Both the position numbers and the translations under genes were made by a program. Shown in pieces: positions 52,662 through 61,746 of a DNA stretch of 64,000 bases. This stretch comes from CBDFLD01 sp965249005 (GTDB lineage Bacteria; Acidobacteriota; UBA6911), in contig CBDFLD010000012.1 of NCBI GenBank assembly GCA_965249005.1, positions 1-64,000 on the forward strand, written 5' to 3'. The notes below the pieces were generated by a model. That model was given only the letters and a program-made list of their open reading frames with translations. It was not told where the DNA came from and did not search any database. Within the stretch, counting starts at the first letter, position 1, and the number at the start of each line of letters is the position of its first letter.

Positions 52662-54503
52662 ATGATACGCAGCCTCTTTCTGATCATTTGTGCCTTGGTG
52701 ACGTCCGGGCTCGGATTCGGATCGGCCCAGCCGCGCCAGTCTTGGCACCCTTACGCCGATGTGATCTTCACGCACGGACAGATCGTAACGGTCGCCGACG
52801 GGTTTCCGCTGGAGGAGGCACTTGCGATCAAGGACGGCAAAGTGATCTCCGTCGGGTCCAACAAAGCCGTGCTGGTCCATCGGGGGCCACCTACGAAGGT
52901 CGTCGACCTTTCCGGCAAAACGATCATTCCGGGAATTCAAGATTCCCATAATCACGCGATGACGCTCGGGCACACGTTGAAGTATTCTGCCGATCTCGAT
53001 TTTGCGAAGGATGCCGAGGATATTCTCCGATCGGTTGCCGAACTGAAGGACCGACGGAGTTTGGCCGCTGGCGAGTGGCTGAACGCCTTCCGCTGGGACC
53101 AGTACAAGTACCCCAAGATGGTCACGCGCTGGCAGCTCGATTCTGTCGCGCCGGAGAACCCGGTATGCCTCTATCGGGTCTACCGGGGCGTCGCGGTCAA
53201 CACGGAAGTCTTTCGCTTGATGGGCATCAAGGACGACGACCCTGACACCTGGCCGGAGTGGTGGTTGAAGGACCCATCGGAGTTCACGTTCGAAGACAAG
53301 ATCTTCCGTGAGCTCCGGACGATCACGGTCAACGGAGCCAAACAAGAACTGGAGATTCCCACAGGAGTCTTCGTCGGAATGAACGGCGTGGCTTTGGTTA
53401 CGGTTTGGTCCCGCGCGCAGACGTTCGACGAGCACGTCGAAAGTGTCAGAGTCGGATCTCTCGAACTGCTTCGCTTCGGCGTGACTGCGATCGTCGACCC
53501 GTCCTCTGGGATGGGGTACGTGATGCGGGTCTATCAGGAAGCCTACAACCGGGGATGGCTGCCGATTCGAGTGGCGGCCGTCTACGAGGGAATTTTCCAC
53601 GCCGTCCCGCCGGAGGAGATCCGGAAACACTTCGCGGCCCTGAAGTTGAACCGGCTCGGGGATCGTTTTCTGAAGTGGCAGGGGGCGAAGTACTACGCCG
53701 ACGGAGGAGCGGGATCTCGCAGCAGCTGGCTTTCCGAGTCATTTGCGCGCTGGGAGGAGTATGAGGGCAAGCCCAACCTCGGGCTCCCCGTGGTGGCGGA
53801 CGACACGGTTCGCGAGGCGCAGTTTCGGGCCGCGCTGGACTACGGATGGGACCTGAACACCCACTGCACCGGCGATCGGTCCATGCGCCAAACCATGGAT
53901 CTCTATATGAAGTTCATGGATGAAATCCGGACGACGAAGCCCGATGCCGATCTCCGCTGGAGCTTGATCCACGCCTACCTACCCATCGAACCGTCCACGA
54001 TGGTCTTACCGGATATGGCAAAGTACGGAATCGTGGCCTCTGTCAATCCCAACTTCATCTGGGAGCTGGGACAGTCCTTCGAGACCAATCTCGGTCCGGA
54101 ACGGATGAAGCGCGTGCTGCCGTTCCGCTCCTACGTAGAGGGCGGTGTCCGGATCGCCTCGGGTTCTGATTACTACGTTGCGCATCACAACCCGTGGCTC
54201 GGCTTCTATGCGATGCTCACGAGACGCGAACAGATCACGGGCAAGGTATTGGGCAAGGACGAGACCGTGGGAATCGAGGATGCGCTTCGTTCCTACACGA
54301 TCAACGGATCCTACCTGACCTATGATGACGACATCAGGGGAACGCTCGAGGTGGGAAAGTTGGCCGATCTTGTGGTGCTCGACATCCCGAGCATCCGAGA
54401 CCTGGAAGCCAATCCCGAACTATGCTTCGAAATGGAAAAGAAGATCCTGCTCACGCTGGTGGAGGGAAAGGTGGGGTACCAGAAGGATGGGTTTTCTTAT
54501 TGA
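52662..54503 (+). CDS. Exported YtcJ-type amidohydrolase
   Basis: The protein has about 613 residues. The ATG at 52662 follows GGAGGAA. A signal peptide (MIRSLFLIICALVTSG, cleavage near SAQP) precedes the amidohydrolase_3 domain. Metal motif IPGIQDSHNHA (HxH), the late SGSDYYVAHHNPW with the active Asp, and the closing GKLADLVVLDIPS strand are present. Export is seen often in this subfamily. Substrate unknown; amides or cyclic imides are likely. Confidence 0.88.
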   Translation: MIRSLFLIICALVTSGLGFGSAQPRQSWHPYADVIFTHGQIVTVADGFPLEEALAIKDGKVISVGSNKAVLVHRGPPTKVVDLSGKTIIPGIQDSHNHAMTLGHTLKYSADLDFAKDAEDILRSVAELKDRRSLAAGEWLNAFRWDQYKYPKMVTRWQLDSVAPENPVCLYRVYRGVAVNTEVFRLMGIKDDDPDTWPEWWLKDPSEFTFEDKIFRELRTITVNGAKQELEIPTGVFVGMNGVALVTVWSRAQTFDEHVESVRVGSLELLRFGVTAIVDPSSGMGYVMRVYQEAYNRGWLPIRVAAVYEGIFHAVPPEEIRKHFAALKLNRLGDRFLKWQGAKYYADGGAGSRSSWLSESFARWEEYEGKPNLGLPVVADDTVREAQFRAALDYGWDLNTHCTGDRSMRQTMDLYMKFMDEIRTTKPDADLRWSLIHAYLPIEPSTMVLPDMAKYGIVASVNPNFIWELGQSFETNLGPERMKRVLPFRSYVEGGVRIASGSDYYVAHHNPWLGFYAMLTRREQITGKVLGKDETVGIEDALRSYTINGSYLTYDDDIRGTLEVGKLADLVVLDIPSIRDLEANPELCFEMEKKILLTLVEGKVGYQKDGFSY

Positions 54504-54507
54504 GATT

Positions 54508-54545
54508 GGTCAGGACACCGGGATTTGAACCAGAGACCTCCTGCC
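54508..54545 (-). other. Possible 3' half of a tRNA gene
   Basis: On the minus strand this reads CAGGAGGTCTCTGGTTCAAA, continuing to GTCCTGACCA. That is a variable loop, a T-arm with TTCAAAT, and an acceptor end with CCA, resembling tRNA-Pro. No 5' half is present. Such half-tRNAs are often left by elements that integrate into tRNA genes. Confidence 0.5.
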
Positions 54546-54630
54546 GAAATTGTGCTTTTCCCTCGACGGGGATAGACTCAATGAAGATGTACGCACCCAA
54601 GAACCCAGGAATCAAATGGGGAACAGAGCG

Positions 54631-55963
54631 ATGAGAAGACGTCAGTTCATCAAGTCAGCGGGGGCAGTTGGCGCTGGTTTGCTTGTATTGCCAAGCAATA
54701 CACGGGCCGGCAAGAACGCTCCCAGTAACAAGCTAAACGTTGCTTTGATCGGTGCCTACGGTCGAGGCGCCGCGTTTTACAAGGTACTCTCGAAGGAGAA
54801 TGTGGTGGCTTTGTGCGATGTTGAAGAGAAACATCTGGCGATAGCCGCCAAGAAGTTTCCGAAGGCAAAGCACTATGTTGACTGGCGCAGGTGCCTTGAG
54901 CAAAAGGACCTCGATGCTGTGGTTTGTTGTACCACGGATCACACCCACCCGTTCATTGCAAACTGGGCGATGAACCGTGGCCTCCATGTCTACTGCGAGA
55001 AGCCTCTGGCTAACTCAGTAGAAGAAGCGCGTGTGGTCCGCGGGAACTACCTGAAGAACAAGGACAAGCTTGCAGTGCAGGTCGGCACCCAGCGGCACGC
55101 AAAGGAGAACTTCAACCGCGTGAGTGAGCTAGTCAGGGATGGCGCGATCGGGGAATTGAGAGAAGTGGATGTCTGGGGAAAGCGTCAGCTGAGAAGGCCA
55201 GGATACCTGCCCGCAATGGGCAAGCCTCCGAAAACCCTTCATTGGGACCTGTGGCTGGGGCCAGCGCCCTTCCACCCTTACAATCCGGGTTACTTCGCTG
55301 AGTCTAGAGTGGCGTTGAATTGCCTGCAGTGGAATATGTACTGGGACTTTGGGACCGGTCAGCTTGGCGATATGGGCAGTCATACGGTCGACCTCGCCTG
55401 GAACGCTATTGATGCCGGTCTGCCAACCTCTGCAGAGGGTGAGGGAGAACCGTTCAATGAGGAAGTAACTCCGGTTGAACTGAGAATTGCCTTCGAACAT
55501 CCCGCGAACGAGTGGCGTCCGGCCATCAGGCTGAGCTGGTATCAGGGCGGAATGATGCCCAAAACCCCTCGCGGCTATGTTGATCTTTCCAAGATTGGAC
55601 ATGGAGCAATGTTTAAGGGCACCAGAGGCACCCTGGTAGCCGGTTTTGACACGCGTGTGATCATTCCTGATGGTGATAACGCCAACATGTCCTATTATCG
55701 ACCTCGTTCCGAACACCTGCTGACAAAGCCCCTCGGCAACTTTCAGGAAGAGTGGGTTCATGCCTGTAAGGGCGACCTGAAAACCTCCTGCGATTTCGAT
55801 TACGGCGGAACGCTGATTGAACAGTTGATGCTGGGCCTGGTTGCTTACCGAGTAGGCAAGAGACTCGACTACGACAGCGGACACGGGTCGTGTAACCAAC
55901 AGCGTTGAAGCCAATGATTTGCTGGCTCGCAAGTACCGCAGCGGCTGGACTCTCGATTCCTAA
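54631..55963 (+). pseudogene. Gfo/Idh/MocA oxidoreductase with a late frameshift
   Basis: Tat signal RRRQFIKSAGAVGAG leads a Rossmann domain (VALIGAYGRGAAFYKVL) and the family motif CEKPLANSVEEAR near residue 130. The C-terminal domain, with YWDFGTGQLGDMGSHTVD, is intact. The frame ends at 55908 as DYDSGHGSCNQQR. One frame over, the expected family end RVTNSVEANDLLARKYRSG continues to a stop at 55963. A single-base change near 55885 would explain it. Such exported enzymes oxidise sugars or related polyols. Confidence 0.85.
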
Positions 55964-56312
55964 TCCGAGAATGGTGACGGGTTTTTATAAGGCAAAGCAC
56001 CATTGATCGAGGGCAGATGGTGCCACCGCCTCGACCCCCATGGCTCGGTGCGGAGTGCGAACGTGCGTGGTGTTTGAGCACGTTCGGCTCCTGACCGAAA
56101 AAACAGCCAAGAAATTCACTTTTTCCTCCTTGACAACTTTTCTCGGCCACAACCAAGACGCAGTGCATCCGTGTTCCAGATCGGCCGTTTCGACTCCTGA
56201 GAGCGACCACTGGATCGTCAATCCTCTTGCGAAGCGCCGAGGTCATCTCGCGGCCTTTGCGCATAACACAAGCGATCCATGGGCACCAAAAAAGTCCATG
56301 GTATAAATCAAC
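55964..56312. other. Intergenic stretch, nothing recognised
   Basis: These 349 bases between the oxidoreductase and the broken HNH gene contain only short frames without family features. Confidence 0.5.
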
Positions 56313-57231
56313 ATGGCAAAAAAACTGCAACTCAAAACACTTTCCGATGACGATTTGCTTCGACGTTTGTCGGAGCTTGTGCAGCAATCGCGCCGGGTCG
56401 AGTCCGAGCTCGTGGCCATATTGCTGAAGTAGACGCGCGTGGGTTGTAAAAGGCCTGCCCGTCCAGCTTACTGCACAGAGATCCATCTGTCCGAGTGGGA
56501 GGCATACCACCGCATTGCTGTAGCTCGAGCAACGCGCGAGTATCCGGTCCTTCTCGAGATGCTCAGAGATGGCCAAGCTGGACAAACACCTACTTGGTCC
56601 GGACCAAGTAGATTTGCAGCTTGCTCCGATTCGCCAGCCGGTCAAACCGCTGACGCCGTTACGCTACAAAGTGCAGTTCACGGCAAGTGCGGAGCTTCAC
56701 GAAAAGCTTCAACGTCTGCGAGCCATGACGGGCTCCACAGATCTTGCCGAAGTCATAGAGTCTGCGGTAACCGAAAAGCTCCAGAGGCTCGAAGCCAGAC
56801 GATACGGCAAAACAGCCAAACCTCGCAAAAACCTCGAAGAAACAGATACGTCGCCGTCGTCGCGTTACATTCCAGCTGCCGTCAAGCGGACTGTGCAGAA
56901 GAGGGATGCTAGCCGATGTACCTTTGTCGATGAACACGGTCGCCGCTGCAACGAGCGGCAACGGCTAGAGTTCCATCACCGGCGGCCTTTTGCTCGTGGA
57001 GGTGATCACAGCGCAGAAAACATCGTTCTGATGTGCCGTGCCCACAACGGTTATCTGGCCGAAAGGGACTACGGCATAGAGAAGATGGCGAGCTACCGGC
57101 ATTCGATTGTTTCGGAACCTCTGGCGGTCTACGCGTTGTCTGACCGCGCACCTCCGTCACCGCCACTTGCTCAACGGCTAACCGGCCATGCCTTGCGCGC
57201 GGGCGGAGAGGGGATTGACCTATTGCTTTGA
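56313..57231 (+). pseudogene. HNH endonuclease (DUF222-like), broken over three frames
   Basis: The first frame (56313-56432) gives SDDDLLRRLSELVQQSRR and VESELVAILLK before a stop. The second (about 56455-56575) gives YCTEIHLSEWEAYHRIAVA and ATREYPVLLEMLRDG. The third (56569-57231) gives the rest: AKLDKHLLG and a helical linker. It ends in an HNH domain with DASRCTF, LEFHHRRPFARGGDHS and NIVLMCRAHNG. All parts fit one known protein layout, with bases lost between them. The gene is dead unless the HNH part alone is made. Confidence 0.8.
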
Positions 57232-57269
57232 AACCAAGGTGACAATATTTTCGATTCGCTCGGACATGC
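57218..57269. repeat. 52-bp copy of the 3' end of the M28 peptidase gene
   Basis: It matches 58934-58985 with three differences. On the minus strand it encodes MSERIENIVTLVSKQ and a stop, the peptidase C-terminus. The MFS gene and IS200 remnant lie between the two copies. Confidence 0.8.
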
Positions 57270-57341
57270 TTCTAGGTGGCTCGGTGTTGAGCCATTATCG
57301 AACTTGCTAATCGCAGGTCGGGATGTCAGTCTGACCTGATC

Positions 57342-58562
57342 GTGAACCCCATTTCTCCTATACCGAAGCGAAGCTTCGTGATTACGCTCGGCCTGGTCAC
57401 GGGCCTTGCGGCTGTAACCGTGGATCTCAGCCTGCGGGCCGTTCCTGCAATGGCCGACGCACTCACAACCAGCTTGTCCCGCGGTCAGCAGATAGTCGGC
57501 ATGTTCATGGCCGGTATGGCAATCGGCCAGATTCCTGCCGGACTGATATCCGATCGTGTCGGGCGATTGCCGGTACTGTTCTTCGGTATGGGACTTTTTG
57601 AGCTCAGCGCCGTCGTCGCATCCATTGCCGACAATATTGAGCTAATGCTCGCGGCCCGATTCGTACAGGGCATTGGTGCAGCTGCGGCGATTGTATTGTC
57701 ACGCGCGATTGTACGCGATGTCTCCAGCGGCAAGAACGCGGCGCGAATGATGTCCTTGATGACAATGATCTTTACCGTGGCTCCCGTTATCGCACCGAGT
57801 ATAGGTGCGCTGCTCATATTGCAGTGGGGCTGGCGAGGACCGTTTGGCGCCATTGCAGTGTTCGGAATTCTGATACTGATCGGAATACGAAGCTTCATTT
57901 ACGAGACGCACACACCTGTCGTGGGACAGCACCCGGTTCGCCAACTAGCCTCGAGCTTTCGCGAATTCTTTATGTTTAGGCAGAGCATATTCGGGCTGCT
58001 GTTGATCATTGTTCCGCCGATAGGAATCTTGTCGGTGATAACGGTCGCATCTGCGTTGATTGTTGAGACGTATGGCCGGTCCGTACTGGCCTTCGGCATG
58101 ATATTCGCAGGTGCGGGACTGTCGATACTGTTGGGTTCTGCGATCAACCGTGCACTGGTCGAACGTTTCGACCTGATGCGGTTGATCGGTTTCGGAATTG
58201 CGATTATTGCGATTTCGGGCGCACAGTTGTTCGTTATCGTGTGGCTTGATCAGGCGCCATTGTGGTGGTTGTGGGGCAATGTGTGCGTGTTCCTTGTGGC
58301 GATCGGTATTCTATTTCCGAACGCCATAGTGCTGGCGCTGGATCCACTGCCGAAGATCGCCGGCGTCGCCTCATCGATCATCGGTACACTGCAAAACATC
58401 ACCGGCGCAGCGGGAGCACTCGGCAGCGCGATGATTTACGATGGCTCCGTGCGCAGCAGCGTAATCCTGATGACGTGCGCGGCCGCCGTGACCGTAATCG
58501 TTTTTCTGCTCAGGCCCATCATCGCTCCGGGACCTAGCTCGTACATCACGCCGAAGAGCTGA
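57342..58562 (+). CDS. Bcr/CflA-type MFS drug efflux transporter
   Basis: The 406-residue protein has twelve transmembrane helices, from a GTG start (VNPISPIPKRSF). Motif A between helices 2 and 3 is seen as GLISDRVGRLPVLF. The helix-4 segment RFVQGIGAAAAIVLSRAI is typical of the Bcr/CflA drug:H+ antiporters. The gene is intact, and flanked by direct repeats and an IS200 remnant, so it may have arrived by transfer. Confidence 0.88.
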   Translation: MNPISPIPKRSFVITLGLVTGLAAVTVDLSLRAVPAMADALTTSLSRGQQIVGMFMAGMAIGQIPAGLISDRVGRLPVLFFGMGLFELSAVVASIADNIELMLAARFVQGIGAAAAIVLSRAIVRDVSSGKNAARMMSLMTMIFTVAPVIAPSIGALLILQWGWRGPFGAIAVFGILILIGIRSFIYETHTPVVGQHPVRQLASSFREFFMFRQSIFGLLLIIVPPIGILSVITVASALIVETYGRSVLAFGMIFAGAGLSILLGSAINRALVERFDLMRLIGFGIAIIAISGAQLFVIVWLDQAPLWWLWGNVCVFLVAIGILFPNAIVLALDPLPKIAGVASSIIGTLQNITGAAGALGSAMIYDGSVRSSVILMTCAAAVTVIVFLLRPIIAPGPSSYITPKS

Positions 58563-58857
58563 GGGCTTCGGTCGTCGCGGGACTAGCTGGAGCCCGTAGC
58601 CGCAACCGGGACGTTCGCCATTGAACTCGCAGACGTCGGCGGACCTGCGGCGGCATGCTCAACATCAAGTGCACATGATCTGGACTCACATTCCCTTTCA
58701 CAATCACCACATCCTCAGATGCACAGATCTCTCGGATCAGCTCTCTTGTCCTTCTGGCTATGTCCCCCTTCAGGACCGGCTTGCGGTACTTCGTGATAAA
58801 CACAAAGTGATATTGCAGCTCATAGACTGTGTGCGATCCTTTCCGGTATCTCGGCAT
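58546..58857 (-). pseudogene. tnpA: IS200/IS605 TnpA (Y1 transposase), truncated
   Basis: It starts MPRYRKGSHTVYELQYHF and has the HUH motif in SPDHVHLMLSMPP. It loses family resemblance after about residue 70, before the catalytic Tyr helix. The tail overlaps the end of the MFS gene. A hairpin with CGCCTGAAGGCG, typical of an IS200 left end, lies just upstream at about 58887. It is dead. Confidence 0.85.
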
Positions 58858-58930
58858 GCATCATTGTACCGCAAGCCTCCTAAAGGCTTCGCCTGAAGGC
58901 GAGGGATTTCACCCATCCCCGAGTGGGACA
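58858..58930 (-). mobile_element. IS200-type left end with hairpin
   Basis: The bases before tnpA on the minus strand include the stem-loop CTTCGCCTGAAGGCGAGG and end in a run with ATGTCCCACTCGGGGATGGG. These ends are recognised as single strands by the Y1 transposase. The other end is missing. Confidence 0.65.
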
Positions 58931-58935
58931 TTAAC

Positions 58936-61179
58936 CTATTGCTTTGAAACCAACGTAACAATATGTTCGATTCGCTCGGACATGCGGTCGATCACCTGCA
59001 CGACAATCGTTACTTGCTCTTCTACCGCCGCATATTCGCGTTGCTCGATCGCTTCGCGTACGCCCGGGATCGTCTTGACGCCGTAACCCGTATAAAAGCC
59101 TGGAGCATAGATGAAGTGCTTGTACCAGGGACGTCCACTCAGACCTTCCTCTCGAGTCAGCAAGCGCTCACTCGTATACAACAGCTCATTGAGCGTTTCG
59201 GAAGCGGAAAAACCCTTGGTGACGGCTTGGTCATAGGCAGCGGCTGCACTCCGCAAACGGTCGAGCGCGTTCTTGAGCGGAGCGAAGTTGAAATGCGGTA
59301 CCGGTTTTTCCCGCTTGGGCGGACCAAATGGTTTTGTCGGATCGAGTGCCGCCGCGAAGGTGCCGTCGTCGATCTGCGCGTTCTTTTGTTCGGTGTCCTT
59401 ACGCATCTCGTTCGCCAGTTCTTCAAGCTCCGTTGCATAGAGACGAATGTTGTCTGCAAGACCCTGGAATTCGATGGGTAGCCTTGGAGCATTGGCCAAT
59501 CGCAATGTAGCTCGACCGGCCACCTGCGCCAGAGAGACACCGTACAGGAGGCCAGGATCCCTCCACGTGGTGTAATGTTCGTATGTGTCATAGAGAGTGT
59601 GGTAGCTACCGTCCTGACCTTCCCCGCCAAAACTCATGTTCGCGGAAGCTATGCCGAGATGTTGTAAAAACGGCGTGTAGTCAGAACCCGAGCCAAGCGG
59701 ATAAATTCGCAAATCCTGACGGTTCTTCAGTTCCTTCTTCTGCTTGTCGGACGTCACGTTGAGCTTGAGATACGCGCGCCGGCGTTCTTTCACTGAAATA
59801 TTCATGCGCGGATCACGCACGTCTTCCATGATCTGATTGAAGAAACGCTCGAGCACATGACTGCCACCGATCCTGACAAACCCCCGGCTGTTGCCGTCGG
59901 TGTTGAGGTAGGCAACTGCATGTTTTTTCAAATCATTTGCATGATGCTCCGCCCATTCGGTTGAACCAATGAGACCCGGCTCTTCGACATCCCAGGCCGC
60001 ATAGACAATCGTTCGCGCCGGTGGCTTGCCCGCTTTTGCAAGCTGCGCGACCGCCCGCGCTTCCGCCATCAGTGCCACCTGGCCAGATAAAGGGTCTGCC
60101 GCACCGTGATTCCAGCCATCATGATGATTCCCGCGTATCACCCATTGATCGGGAAATCTGCTTCCTTCGAGTTTTGCAATGACATCATAGGCGGTAATCA
60201 TGCCCCAGCTGAATTTCACTTTGAGACGAACACGGGCCGGGCCGGGGCCAAAATGGTAAGTGATCGGCAGAGCACCGCGCCATCGTGGCGGCACGACCGC
60301 TCCATCCAGCGCCGCGAGCAAGGGCAAGGCGTCGCGATGCGAGATGGGCAGCACGGGAATCTTGGTGATCGTTGGCGCTTTGTCGACAGGGAGGCGTTTC
60401 GCGCTCTTGGTCGCACCAATTCCCGGCGTCAACACGTCGCCTGGATAGGTCGGCATATCCATGACCGAGCCGCGTTGCACGCCACTCTCATGTTTGAACG
60501 GTCCCCTGGGATAGGTATCGCCAGCACCGTACCCGTCATCTGCCGGATCCGAGTAGATGATGGTACCGATTGCTCCTTTCTCGCCAGCCAGTTTCGGTTT
60601 GATGCCGCGCCACGACTTGCCGTACTTCGCGATCACGATCTTTCCCTTCACGTCGATACCGTGGCGGTCGAGGATTTCATAGTCCTCGGGGATGCCGTAG
60701 TTGACGAATACCAGCTCCCCCTCGACGTCGCCATCGACCGAAAACGCGTTGTACGGTGGCAGCAGATTCTTCCGCACCGATGTACTCGGATCCTCGGGGA
60801 GCGAATCCTCTTCGAGCGATGCGACAAAACTCGTCGGCGCAGTGAGCTCCAGTTTCCGCTCCACGGGCGTCGGCAAGAGAATGTCATATTCCGCGATCTC
60901 GACCTCGTAGCCCCAGGACTTGAATTTGTCAGCAATGAACTCTGTGACCTTCTTGCCCTCTGCCGAACCGGCATGATGCGGTTCCGCAGACATGTGCTTC
61001 AGCCATGCATCCATGTCTTTGGCACTCAAGCGGGCGTCGAAGTCCGCTTCGAGCCTCCGCTGCGCCTTTGAAGCCGTCCCATCGAATCCCAATATTTCCT
61101 CGGCGTATCCATCACTGGCAACAAAGGCCAGCAGGGTAGCGCAAAAGAGATGTCGCATGGATCCGCTCATCTTATTCAT
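58936..61179 (-). CDS. M28B peptidase, glutamate carboxypeptidase II-like
   Basis: The protein has about 747 residues; starts at 61179, 61170 or 61158 are all in frame. A signal peptide (MRHLFCATLLAFVAS, cleavage near GYA) precedes the first catalytic part, then a PA domain and the zinc site: RGNHHDGWNHGAADPLSG, AWDVEEPGLIGSTEWAE, LNTDGNS and YHTLYDTYEHY. A TFR-like dimerisation domain ends the protein. It is complete. Likely role: release of C-terminal acidic residues from peptides outside the cell. Confidence 0.9.
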   Translation of the reverse strand: MNKMSGSMRHLFCATLLAFVASDGYAEEILGFDGTASKAQRRLEADFDARLSAKDMDAWLKHMSAEPHHAGSAEGKKVTEFIADKFKSWGYEVEIAEYDILLPTPVERKLELTAPTSFVASLEEDSLPEDPSTSVRKNLLPPYNAFSVDGDVEGELVFVNYGIPEDYEILDRHGIDVKGKIVIAKYGKSWRGIKPKLAGEKGAIGTIIYSDPADDGYGAGDTYPRGPFKHESGVQRGSVMDMPTYPGDVLTPGIGATKSAKRLPVDKAPTITKIPVLPISHRDALPLLAALDGAVVPPRWRGALPITYHFGPGPARVRLKVKFSWGMITAYDVIAKLEGSRFPDQWVIRGNHHDGWNHGAADPLSGQVALMAEARAVAQLAKAGKPPARTIVYAAWDVEEPGLIGSTEWAEHHANDLKKHAVAYLNTDGNSRGFVRIGGSHVLERFFNQIMEDVRDPRMNISVKERRRAYLKLNVTSDKQKKELKNRQDLRIYPLGSGSDYTPFLQHLGIASANMSFGGEGQDGSYHTLYDTYEHYTTWRDPGLLYGVSLAQVAGRATLRLANAPRLPIEFQGLADNIRLYATELEELANEMRKDTEQKNAQIDDGTFAAALDPTKPFGPPKREKPVPHFNFAPLKNALDRLRSAAAAYDQAVTKGFSASETLNELLYTSERLLTREEGLSGRPWYKHFIYAPGFYTGYGVKTIPGVREAIEQREYAAVEEQVTIVVQVIDRMSERIEHIVTLVSKQ

Positions 61180-61219
61180 CGAGCCACTCGTGGTTGCCGT
61201 ATTGGCTGAATCTGCCCAT

Positions 61220-61375
61220 GCTGCAGAAAGACAATGTCGAGGTGGACATGTCGTGAGCAACCGCCAAATTGTGGAATTGCCGCTGAATGGGCGTATTACA
61301 CAGACTTGGCGTTTAAACCGGTGCCTGGGGTTACGAGAACACCTCGCGGATCAGATGTACGATCCCAGCTACTAG
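61220..61375 (+). pseudogene. Scrap of an Oar-like TonB-dependent receptor
   Basis: The frames read VVSNRQIVELPLNGR and, one frame over, YYTDLAF and VPGVTRTPRGSDVRSQ. Together these are the plug-domain start of acidobacterial CarboxypepD_reg/Oar-like receptors. Neither side continues. It lies between the M28 peptidase start and a small conserved gene. Confidence 0.7.
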
Positions 61376-61386
61376 CTTGTCGTGAT

Positions 61387-61665
61387 CTACGGTTCGTGGT
61401 GCTTCAGGAGACCGTTAATCTCTTCCAGACCGAACGTGCACAACCCTACAACGGTTGCCTGACGGCGATAAGCAGCGGGAACTATGCTGCGGGCTTGTTC
61501 CTTGGTGTCCATGTCGACGATGATCCACGCCTTGTGAACGCCATCTTCACATCCATACTCTGCATGGGTCAGAAAGTGCGAGCCCGTTTCGAGTAATACC
61601 TTGATCGCACGAGCGCACGCAACCGTCTCTTCCTCGTGCGGGACTTCAATAAGAAACCTGGGCAT
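61387..61665 (-). CDS. Small conserved protein
   Basis: The 92-residue protein (MPRFLIEVPHEEETVACAR onward) looks like a ferredoxin-like alpha/beta fold. It has ETGSHFLTHAEYGCEDG and VHKAWIIVDMDTKEQARSI. Similar stand-alone proteins are known in Acidobacteriota without a function. It is intact, with a purine-rich leader (GGTGATAT) before the ATG. Confidence 0.65.
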   Translation of the reverse strand: MPRFLIEVPHEEETVACARAIKVLLETGSHFLTHAEYGCEDGVHKAWIIVDMDTKEQARSIVPAAYRRQATVVGLCTFGLEEINGLLKHHEP

Positions 61666-61746
61666 ATATCACCTGGCAATGTGGGAGTGAGCACGCCCAC
61701 CAGTTTAGAGCCTCCGAAATGTGCGGTCAATCTCTCTCTGGTCTGG

